The notes under the pieces were generated by a model. That model searched no databases, was not told the origin of the DNA, and was given only the letters and a program-made list of their open reading frames with translations. Shown here in pieces: positions 8,885-17,200 of a stretch of 64,000 nucleotides of DNA. Every line of letters starts with the position of its first letter. The first letter of the stretch is position 1. Source of the DNA: Asticcacaulis taihuensis (GTDB lineage Bacteria; Pseudomonadota; Alphaproteobacteria; Caulobacterales; Caulobacteraceae); contig NZ_FMTS01000004.1 in assembly GCF_900100255.1 (NCBI RefSeq), forward strand, positions 248,001 through 312,000, read 5' to 3'. A program made the position numbers and the translations under genes.

Positions 8885-10525
8885 ATGACTTCGAATTTTC
8901 TATCTCCCCTCGATATCGCCATCACCCTCATCTATGCGCTTGCCATTTTCAGCCTGGCGCAATTTGTTTCAAATCGCAGCGCCAATGTCCGGGCCAGCCC
9001 GAAGGGCTATTTCTTTGCCGGCAACCAGTTGCCCTGGTGGGCCATAGGCGCCTCCCTGATCGCCGCCAATATCTCGGCCGAGCAGATCATCGGCATGTCC
9101 GGTTCCGGTTTTCGCATCGGCCTGGCGGTCGCCTCCTACGAATGGATGTCGGCCGCCACCCTGCTGCTGGTCGGCAAGTTCGTGCTGCCCGTATTTTTCA
9201 GCACGGGCAGCCTCACCATGCCAGGCTTCCTCGCCCGGCGCTTCGGCCCCAGTGTTCGTTATCTGATGGCCATATTCTGGCTCGGCCAGTATATCCTGAT
9301 CAATCTCACCGCCATACTGTGGCTTGGCGGAACGGCGGTCACCACCGTCACCGGCATGGACCCGATGCTGGCCCTGATCCTGCTGGGATGTTTTGCCCTG
9401 GCCTATCAGTTTTCCGGCGGCCTGAAAGCTGTCGCCCTGACCGATGTGGTTCAGGTGTCGCTGCTGACCCTGGGCGGCCTGACCATTCTGGCGGTCACGC
9501 TGAGCCAGATCGGCGGCCAGGCTTCGCCATCAGGCATTGCCAACGGCTTTCGTGTCCTGATGACGCGCTTCCCCGACCATTTCCACATGATCCTGCCCAA
9601 AACCAGTCCGCACTACAAGGATCTGCCCGGCATCGCCGTCCTGGTCGGCGGCATGTGGATCATGAACCTGTCCTACTGGGGATTCAATCAGTACATCATC
9701 CAGCGCGCCCTGGCGGGGAAGTCCCTGCCGGAGGCGCAAAAGGGCATCGCCTTCGCCGCCTATCTCAAACTGCTGATGCCGGTGATCGTTGTCCTGCCCG
9801 GCATGGCCGCCCTCGTCCTGGCCCCTGACATCACCCGTTCCGATCAGGCCTACCCGACCATGATGACCCTGTTGCCACCTGGCTGTCTCGGCCTTGTTTT
9901 CGCTGCCCTCGCGGCGGCCATCGTCGCCTCTTCGGCCTCAAAGATCAATTCGATCGCCACCATCTTCACCATGGATATCGTCAAGCCGGCCTTCCCCGCG
10001 CTTTCGGATCAAACACTGGTATCCATCGGGCGGATTACCTCGGTCGGCGCTCTGGCGATTGCCATCCTGGTTGCCAAACCTCTACTCGGCAATTTCGATC
10101 AGGTCTTCCAGTTTGGTCAGAGCCTGACAGGGTTTTTCGCGCCGGGCATAGTGGTGATCTTCGCGCTCGGCATGTGCTGGAAACGCTGCACGACGGCCGG
10201 CGCGTTTTCAGCGATCGCCACAGGTTTTATCATGTCGTGCGCCTTTTACGGCGCCGCCCATCTCCATCAGCACCCGGAGATTGAGGGCGCCTTCCCCGCA
10301 TGGATCATCGCGCATATACCCGACATGCCGTTTATCAATCGGGTCGGCTGGGTATTCTGGATCTCATTGCTCACCTGTATCGGCGTCTCGCTGATGACGA
10401 GGGAGCCCTCTTCAGAAGCGGTCGTTGATTTGACCCGCATAGACTTTCGCACCACGCGCGCCTTCAATATCGCTGCCGCCGGCGTTCTGATTGTGCTGAC
10501 GATCATTTATGTCGTTCTATGGTGA
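8885..10525 (+). CDS. Sodium/solute symporter (SSS family), sugar type
   Basis: This 546-residue inner-membrane transporter couples Na+ entry to solute import. The ATG at 8885 follows AGGCGGGA and opens directly on the first membrane helix; the upstream extension to 8747 has no ribosome site. Family features are the first-helix region, GYFFAGNQLPWWAIGASLIAAN, ISAEQIIGMSGSGF, a run of about 14 membrane helices, and ASSASKINSIATIFTMDIVKP late in the chain, which resembles the SGLT-like helix 8-9 region. Its position beside GH35/GH30 enzymes suggests import of galactose or another released monosaccharide. Substrate is inferred from context. Confidence 0.88.
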   Translation: MTSNFLSPLDIAITLIYALAIFSLAQFVSNRSANVRASPKGYFFAGNQLPWWAIGASLIAANISAEQIIGMSGSGFRIGLAVASYEWMSAATLLLVGKFVLPVFFSTGSLTMPGFLARRFGPSVRYLMAIFWLGQYILINLTAILWLGGTAVTTVTGMDPMLALILLGCFALAYQFSGGLKAVALTDVVQVSLLTLGGLTILAVTLSQIGGQASPSGIANGFRVLMTRFPDHFHMILPKTSPHYKDLPGIAVLVGGMWIMNLSYWGFNQYIIQRALAGKSLPEAQKGIAFAAYLKLLMPVIVVLPGMAALVLAPDITRSDQAYPTMMTLLPPGCLGLVFAALAAAIVASSASKINSIATIFTMDIVKPAFPALSDQTLVSIGRITSVGALAIAILVAKPLLGNFDQVFQFGQSLTGFFAPGIVVIFALGMCWKRCTTAGAFSAIATGFIMSCAFYGAAHLHQHPEIEGAFPAWIIAHIPDMPFINRVGWVFWISLLTCIGVSLMTREPSSEAVVDLTRIDFRTTRAFNIAAAGVLIVLTIIYVVLW

Positions 10526-10688
10526 TAAATGGTCGGATGGGCAACGGACGCCATATAAATCATATTAATTGATGTTAAAAGTGAAATTGAAAACAATTTT
10601 ATTGAAATTACCTATGAAATCGCGCTTTTTAAAATTTATAAAATCATACTTAAAATGACCACATCCAGTTGAACGGATACACAATTCA
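10526..10688. promoter_or_regulatory. AT-rich promoter gap before MFS transporter
   Basis: This 163-bp gap is strongly AT-rich. It contains ATAAAATCATA (10638-10648), the reverse complement of the TATGATTTTAT motif seen upstream of the TonB receptor, about 41 bp before the MFS start. Confidence 0.4.
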
Positions 10689-11945
10689 ATGGGCACAACC
10701 CAGGACACGGGTATAAAGCCTGCCGCCGGTTCGACCGGCAGGACGCAATCTCCGCGCCAGGCCGGAACCATGCTCAGGCAAGCCATTTTTTATGGACTTC
10801 TGTGCGCCGGCACGGGGGCCAGCCTGCCATTTTTGCCTTCCTGGCTGCGGCAGAATGGGATGTCAGCCACGCAGATTGGCTGGATTCTGGCCGTTCCACT
10901 GATTGCCCGCGCCATCACCGGCCCCCTTTCCGGATTATGGGCGGATCGGTTCGTCAAGTATCGCACCCCTCTTCTGTGCCTGGCTCTGTCAGCCACCGCC
11001 GCCTATGCCCTGATGGGGGTCATTTCGGCCCCGCTAACCGAACGCTTCTATTGGTTCATCGGCCTGTTCAGCATCGGTTTTACCGCCATCGCCAGTATTA
11101 CACCACTGCTGGACGCGATGACCATGCAACTGGGACGCAGCGGCGGCTTCAGCTTTTCCTGGGTGAGGGCCAGCGGATCAGCCGCCTTCATCTTCGCCAA
11201 CATATCCCTGGGCTACCTGCTCCAGATGGTGGGCGTGGACGCGGTTCTGGCCTGGATGGTCGCCTCGGCCCTGCTGGTAAGCCTGGGGGCGAGGTTCCTG
11301 CTGCCCGCCAGCGCGCGAATCGATCCGTTATTGCTGCCGCGCCGGGATACTCCCAGTCTGACCCGCCTGGCCACCCTGCTGAAAAACAAGCGCTTCGTGT
11401 TCTTGATCATTGCCCTGGGCTGCCTGCAGGCGGCGCACAGCTACTACTACGCCTTTTCAACCCTGCTGTGGGAGAAGAATGGCCTGTCATCTACCCTTTG
11501 CGGCTACCTGTGGGCCTTCGCCGTCGTGAGCGAACTGGTCTTTCTGGGTCTGGGCGGACGGTTCCGCCACCGCCTCGGTCCCTGGCGACTGCTCATGCTG
11601 GGGGCCGCCGCCGGCGTTGTGCGCTGGGGCCTGATGTCGATCACATCCGACATCTGGCTTCTGTGGCCCATGCAGGCCCTGCACGGGCTTACCTTCGTCG
11701 CCGTATATCTGGCCGGCCTCGAACTGGTCTTCCTGCTGGTGCCTCAAGGCTATGAGGGCCTCGGCCAGGCGATCAACTCCGCCTATGCCAGCGGCACCCT
11801 GACCGGATTCGGCATGGTCTTCTCCGGCAACATCTATGAAGCTTTCGGCGCCCGCGGCTATGGCTTCATGGCGGCCCTGTGCCTGCTGGGCCTGGGCATA
11901 GTCTCAAGGCTTTACCTGACCCGAAACGACACAAAGGCGGACTAA
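10689..11945 (+). CDS. MFS transporter, PPP/LacY-like (MFS_1-like) family
   Basis: A 418-residue major facilitator with about 12 membrane helices. After a soluble N-terminal tail it reads FYGLLCAGTGASLPFLPSWL, then ISATQIG-like and PLSGLWADRF, the conserved loop of MFS proteins. The phenylpropionate-permease/oligosaccharide-symporter type is suggested by SFSWVRASGSAAFIFAN and QAAHSYYYAFSTLLWEKNG. In a galactan locus it may carry a disaccharide or nucleoside-like sugar. The start is uncertain: ATG 10689 lacks a clear ribosome site, while an internal ATG at 10770 is preceded by CCGGAACC and would give a 391-residue protein beginning at the first helix. Confidence 0.82.
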   Translation: MGTTQDTGIKPAAGSTGRTQSPRQAGTMLRQAIFYGLLCAGTGASLPFLPSWLRQNGMSATQIGWILAVPLIARAITGPLSGLWADRFVKYRTPLLCLALSATAAYALMGVISAPLTERFYWFIGLFSIGFTAIASITPLLDAMTMQLGRSGGFSFSWVRASGSAAFIFANISLGYLLQMVGVDAVLAWMVASALLVSLGARFLLPASARIDPLLLPRRDTPSLTRLATLLKNKRFVFLIIALGCLQAAHSYYYAFSTLLWEKNGLSSTLCGYLWAFAVVSELVFLGLGGRFRHRLGPWRLLMLGAAAGVVRWGLMSITSDIWLLWPMQALHGLTFVAVYLAGLELVFLLVPQGYEGLGQAINSAYASGTLTGFGMVFSGNIYEAFGARGYGFMAALCLLGLGIVSRLYLTRNDTKAD

Positions 11946-12322
11946 ACAGATGGAAGCCAGACCTTTGGGCTTGGCGGATAATGAGGGATACACTGTGCCT
12001 TGCGAAATTTCTTAAACAAGAACGCCCGGCTAACTCGGTTTATTTCAAACGGCTCCCCTGCGGGAGTAATTTTGGTTGCGAACGACCGCTGCCAACGTAG
12101 GCTGCACATGCTAACTTTCGTCGATTTAATCCCAGGTCGGCGCCACAAAGTGATTTTTCACTTTGCTGCAAGATGAATCCCCCTTTGTGCCTCGAAGCGG
12201 TCGTTTCACATAGTAGTGAGTATAGCCTAGAAGCGGATACTGGAGTTTTCAGGCGCATACGGCTCAAAGAGAGGTGACGTTCTTGAGACGAGAGGCGCCC
12301 GGCGTACCCGGCGCCTGGACAG
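11946..12322. other. Intergenic stretch between convergent MFS and SDR genes
   Basis: A 377-bp gap between the ends of two convergent genes. A small stem CTCCC-CTGC-GGGAG near 12052-12065 is followed by TAATTTT and may help termination of the MFS gene. Nothing else recognisable was seen; an open minus-strand frame here has no ribosome site and no family likeness. Confidence 0.4.
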
Positions 12323-13075
12323 CTAAATTTGTGCCTGACCGCCATCAACGAACAGCTCGACACCATTCACGAAACTGGCGTCATCGGACGCCAGGAAGAG
12401 AACCGCCTTCGCAATCTCGTCAGGTTGCCCCACACGACCGGCGGGGATCAGGCCAGCCAGATAGGCCTTGGTGCCTTCGGCCTGGTCGCCGCCGCCAAAC
12501 AAATCATTAAGGCCGGCGGTATCCGTCACGCCTGGACTGATGGCGTTGACCCGAATCTGGCGATCCTTCAGATCGAGTATCCAGTTGCGGGCGAAGTTGC
12601 GAATAGCGGCCTTGGTGGCGGAATAGACGCTAAAGGCCGGGGTTCCTGAGATGCTGGTTGTCGACGAGGTCAGCACAATTGCGCCGCCGTCCCGCAAAAG
12701 TGGCAAAGCCTTTTGGACCGTGAACAGGACACCCTTTACATTGGTATCGAACGTCGTCTGATAGTGCGCTTCCGTAATGGCGCCCAGGGCCGCGAACTCG
12801 CCGCCGCCGGCATTGGCGAAAACCACGTCAATGTGGCTGTGCCGCTGTTGGACAGCGTCATACAGGCGGTCGATATCCGAGAGATTGGCCATGTCGCCTC
12901 GCACGCCGGTGATCCGACCACCGATTGCCTTGACTGCAGCATCGAGCGCATCCTGGCGGCGACCGGTGATAAAAACCGAAGCCCCCGCCTCTATAAATGC
13001 CTTTGCTGTGGCCAAACCAATCCCACTGGTGCCGCCGGTTACCACCACAACCTTGTTTTCGAACGAGCGTGTCAT
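12323..13075 (-). CDS. Short-chain dehydrogenase/reductase (SDR), classical
   Basis: A 250-residue cytosolic NAD(P)H-dependent oxidoreductase. The ATG at 13075 follows GGAGACAGACA. The Rossmann motif TGGTSGIG is at residues 13-20. The later marks are VFANAGGGEF (NNAG-like), a catalytic Ser in LTSSTTSIS, YSATK (Tyr and Lys) and NAISPGVTDTAGL. It ends with the usual NGVELFVDGGQAQI. The Arg in ITGRR after strand 2 favours NADPH. It is divergent from a LysR regulator 116 bp away, a common arrangement in which the regulator controls the SDR in response to an electrophile or substrate. The natural substrate cannot be deduced. Confidence 0.9.
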   Translation of the reverse strand: MTRSFENKVVVVTGGTSGIGLATAKAFIEAGASVFITGRRQDALDAAVKAIGGRITGVRGDMANLSDIDRLYDAVQQRHSHIDVVFANAGGGEFAALGAITEAHYQTTFDTNVKGVLFTVQKALPLLRDGGAIVLTSSTTSISGTPAFSVYSATKAAIRNFARNWILDLKDRQIRVNAISPGVTDTAGLNDLFGGGDQAEGTKAYLAGLIPAGRVGQPDEIAKAVLFLASDDASFVNGVELFVDGGQAQI

Positions 13076-13131
13076 TGTCTGTCTCCATGTTTGGCGGCTT
13101 GATCGCCGCAGACGGCTGGAAGATAATTTCG

Positions 13132-13189
13132 GAACGATGCTGGCTGTAGTGGGCAAACATGCTACACATCGTTCCATATGGAGAACGAT
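13132..13189. promoter_or_regulatory. Three GAACGAT half-sites between divergent SDR and LysR genes
   Basis: GAACGAT occurs at 13132-13138 and 13183-13189, and inverted as ATCGTTC at 13168-13174. The last two make a palindrome with an 8-bp centre ending three bases before the LysR ATG. The layout (one distal half-site and a proximal inverted pair) fits a LysR recognition and activation site set controlling both genes. Binding is inferred. Confidence 0.5.
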
Positions 13190-13191
13190 TC

Positions 13192-14100
13192 ATGCGAAGC
13201 GACCTGAATGATCTGGCCTATTTCGCTGAAGTTATAACCCATGGCGGGTTCGCTGCCGCGGGGCGGGCCTTGCGTGAGCCCAAGTCGAAGCTCAGCCGTC
13301 GAATTGCCGCGCTGGAAGAGAGGCTGGGTGTGCGCCTGATCGAGCGCTCCAGCCGGCAGTTCCGCGTAACCGATGTCGGTCAGGCTTTCTATCAGCGCTG
13401 CCGCGCTGTGCAGAATGAGGCTGAACAGGCTGAGGCGCTTGTCGCGGACGCCCTCACCGAACCGCATGGGCTAATTCGCTTTAGCTGCCCGACCGGTTTG
13501 ATTGAATCTATCTCCTCGCCCGTGGCCAGGTTCCTGGACCGCTACCCTAAGGTTCGGCTGCAACTCGTCGCCACTGACCGTCCTGTGGATCTGATCGCTG
13601 AACGGATCGATCTGGCGTTACGGGTCCGGTTGTCACTCGACAGCGATGCTTCGCTCACCATGCGGACACTTGGCCAATCAACGCGTATTCTTGTGGCCGC
13701 CCCACAACTGGCTGGCCAGATCGGTGAGATCGAACAACTGACGGACTATCCCGTTCTCGTTTCCAATGACGACCAGGACGAAACCGAGTGGCCGATTGAA
13801 ACAAATGACGGTCGCACAAAACTGATCCGGCACACTGCGCGCATGGGCTGCACGGATTTCGGGGCCATACGATCCGCGGCGATTGCGGGTCTGGGTGTCG
13901 CTTTCCTGCCTGATCATGTTTGCCATGAAGCGCTGCGGAACGGCAGCCTTGTCCGCGTCCTGCCGGCATGGCGTGGCCTGAAGGGCATTGTACACCTCGT
14001 CTTTACGACCCGGCGCGGGCTGCCACCGGCCGTGCGTAAACTAATTGATCATCTGGCGGCTTGTTTTCCAAGGAACGTGCTCAGCCGAGCCAACGGCTGA
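13192..14100 (+). CDS. LysR-family transcriptional regulator
   Basis: This 302-residue regulator starts at ATG 13192 after GGAGAACG. Residues 1-60 form the winged helix (DLNDLAYFAEVITHGGFAAAGRAL, SRRIAALEERLGVRLIERSSRQF). The remainder is a periplasmic-binding-protein-like effector domain (LIRFSCPTGLIESISSPVARFL). The sequence resembles the group that controls divergent oxidoreductases in response to quinones or other electrophiles. It is transcribed divergently from the SDR gene with three repeated half-sites between them. The effector is unknown. Confidence 0.9.
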   Translation: MRSDLNDLAYFAEVITHGGFAAAGRALREPKSKLSRRIAALEERLGVRLIERSSRQFRVTDVGQAFYQRCRAVQNEAEQAEALVADALTEPHGLIRFSCPTGLIESISSPVARFLDRYPKVRLQLVATDRPVDLIAERIDLALRVRLSLDSDASLTMRTLGQSTRILVAAPQLAGQIGEIEQLTDYPVLVSNDDQDETEWPIETNDGRTKLIRHTARMGCTDFGAIRSAAIAGLGVAFLPDHVCHEALRNGSLVRVLPAWRGLKGIVHLVFTTRRGLPPAVRKLIDHLAACFPRNVLSRANG

Positions 14101-14176
14101 GTTAAGGGCTGCATCGCGTCCTTTGCGGACCAGTGGCGCATCCAAAAAGGTCACAACCGGACCTTAAGTGTCACAG

Positions 14177-14219
14177 AAGTGGAAAACCCACCGAACAATG
14201 TTCGGTGGGTTTTCCACTT
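14177..14219. terminator. Perfect 20-bp hairpin, bidirectional terminator
   Basis: The arms 14177-14196 and 14200-14219 pair perfectly around a 3-base loop (AAT). The arms contain GGAAAACCCACC and GGTGGGTTTTCC, so a T-rich segment lies inside the descending stem in both directions. It sits between the convergent LysR and autotransporter genes, as expected for a shared terminator. Confidence 0.85.
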
Positions 14220-14269
14220 GGCGTGTGAATTTTCGTATTCTTCTGTCTTTGCCAACGCGCCCCACGAGA

Positions 14270-17200
14270 TCAGAAACGGATCATCAGTGACGCCTTGGCG
14301 GAATGGTCGGTGAAGGTGTCCGAAACGCTGCCATTATAGGTGACATCCCAGATGAGATTCTTGCGCACGTAACGCAAGCCCGCTGAAAGAATCGCGGCAT
14401 CAGGTGCGATGGCGACACCTCTGATTGTCATCGTATCTGAGCCGCCCTCGAAACCCGCTGTCAGGGTCGGGGTCTGACCACTGAAAGCGTGACGCCAGCT
14501 CAGCGCCAAACGGGGTTGAACTGCGCCAGAGGCCGGGTCGCCTTCCAGACGGACCCCCAGTTCGCCAAAGCTCGTATCCTGTTTGCCGGGGTCAACATTC
14601 AAAGCCGTGGCGGCGCCCGTTTCCGAGGCCTTGTCGAAGTCCGCACTGGCGCGGCTCACCCCAGCGAACGGGGTGACGATGGCCCCTTCAATCTGGTAGG
14701 AGCGGCCGAATTCAGCCCAGATTTGCGACATTTCCCCCTTGGCCTTGCCGCTGACAGTGCCGCCAAGCGTACCGAGCGTCGTCTCACGGGTCAGGGTGTC
14801 ATCGACCTGGCCATATTGCGCACCTGCCTGAAGGGCCCAGCCATTCTGGCTGGTCCAGCGAATGCGGCCGGTCACGAAGACAATATCCCCCTTGATGTGG
14901 GCAGCGTCCCGGCCGCGTGTCGTCAGGGTGCCCGCACCGACCGAATAGTCGAGACTGCCTTGCTTCCAGCCGAAGCCGGCCGCCAGGCCGCTGTGATCGA
15001 CAGCGAGACTTTGCGTGCCATTGACGCCGCCGGCTTTGGCCGCAGAACCAAGCACCGTCGCCCACAGCCAGCTTCCATTTTCGGTGCCCGGCGCCAGATC
15101 GGTCTGGGCGCGCAGCATCTGAGACGTTTCGATGGTGGCGGAGGACAGGGTCGCCCAGGCTTCACCGGTCAAGCTGGCGAAGTTCGGAGAGACGTCTGTA
15201 TCGGCCAGAAGCAGGGCTTCCTCAAACAGCCCATTGCCCGGCCCCTGTGCCTGCAGCAGGCTGCCGACCGCCTTTTCGTTGGCCGTCCGGCCCAGATCCG
15301 CAAAGGCGACATCGTTGCGCGTCAGGGTGAGGGACACGGCATTTGCACTATAGGCCAGGGTCGGCGTCAGGAAGGCGAAGTTGCTGGTGACCGATCCGAA
15401 ATGACCATTGATGCCACCGGCCGCAGTCAGAATCGTGTAGTCCGTCTTGCCCTTGTAACGTCCCGCAGCCGCCAGGATGTTGACGCTGGCATCGCCCAGC
15501 GTGGCAACGCCCGTGACATCCACCAAGTCGGCATGGCCGGCATTATCCACCTCGACCTCCAGCGTCGATGCCGCATTGAGCGCCAGATCGCCATTGATCG
15601 TCAGGTGGCCGATCGAATTGCCGGCGCCGATCGTGCCCCCCTCAATGGTGGTGTCACCGACCGTGCCATTGCCGCCCAGCTTGGCGTCCTGGTTCACCGT
15701 TACATCGGCGCCATTGAATGTGCCGTTGACCGACAGGATGCCGCCATTGATCAGCAGGTCACCCGTGTAATTGCTGCCGTCGCCATTCAGCTTCAGGTCA
15801 CCGCTGCCGTCCTTTGCGAGTGTGCCGTCGCCACTCAGGCTGCCAGAGAATACACTGTTTGAAGACTGATTGACGGTCAGGTCTGTGCTTCCCAGGTTCA
15901 ACGCACCGGAATCCCCGGAAAGGGCCGCGATCGTCTGCTGGCCGCTGGTGTTTTGCGACAGGTCGATGGTGCCGCCGCCCAGATCCAGCTGCGTCGTGTC
16001 TGCCAGGGCGCCGGTCAGGGCTATGGCGCCGGCATTGACCTGGGTCACACCGGTAAAGTCATAGAGACCGGCAAAGGTCAGGGTGCCCGCGCCGTCTTTT
16101 TCGAGCAGGCCCGTGCCGCTGAAGGCCCCTGAGAAGGTGTAGTCGTCCGGTCGGTCAAAGATAAAAGTGCCGTTGTTGACCAGATCGCCGGTGAAAGCAC
16201 CTGCGGCCGTCCCGTCGCCAAGCTGGAAGACGCCGGCGCCATCGGTCTGGATATTGCCGCCATAAGTGCTGGTCAACAGCAGACGGCCGTTTTCAACAAA
16301 GGTACCGCCCGTATGCTGAATGCCCGCCACATCATCGAACAGAACAGTGGCTGGACCTTGCAGGTATACCTGGCCGGTGCCGGTGATGGACAGGTTCGCC
16401 AGGTCGCCGGGCTCGGTATCCGTATCGAGATCGAAGACGAGCGAACCGTCAAGTTGGACTGAACCTGTCTGGATGGCCAGATCGCCTTTGTGCTGCGCAA
16501 CAGTGAGTTCCGCGCCGGTTGCGATGGCGACGTCGTCAAAGGTGGACGGCGCCTTGTCCGCGCGCCATTGGCCGCTGTCGATAGACAGGTGCTCGGCATT
16601 AGTGAACGCCACCACTTCGCCCGTACCTTCGCCCGCGGCATAGACGGTATCGTCACCCGCGCCGAGATCGGCAATCCCGGTGACCGTGGACCCGGCCATC
16701 ATGGTGAAGCTGTCATCGCTGTCGCCCATGCTGACCGCCCGGCCATTGGCGGCAGAGATCGCGCCGTCATTGACCAGATGGGTCGTTCCGACGGTCAGGA
16801 TCGTGGCACTGTTGGTGCCAGTCCCGGCAACGGCTCCGGTCACATTGATTGTATTGACGCCATTATTGCTTTCCGCATGAATAGCTTCGCCCGCCGCCGA
16901 AATATTACCGCTGGTGATGTTCACATTTTCCGCGGCCTTCGCCCATAGGCCGCCGGCATTGGCGCCCGTGGCGGACAGGTTTTCAGACATGATCGATACA
17001 TCGCCGGAATTGGCGCGCGCTGAGATGCCGAGGCTGTTATCCCCCGTGGTCGTCAATGTGCCTGATGTCACCTGGGCATTACCGGCGGCGATGGCGTAGA
17101 TGGTCACGCCGCCATCCCCGGTCGCTTCCGCCTTACCGCTGGTAATGCTGACATTGCCGCCGGCCGAGCCACCAATGGCGCTGCCATAAAGGGCATCGGA

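Noticed and set aside
14489-15862. Plus-strand open frame of 457 codons
   Set aside because: It is antisense to the autotransporter barrel and shows no motif or ribosome site.
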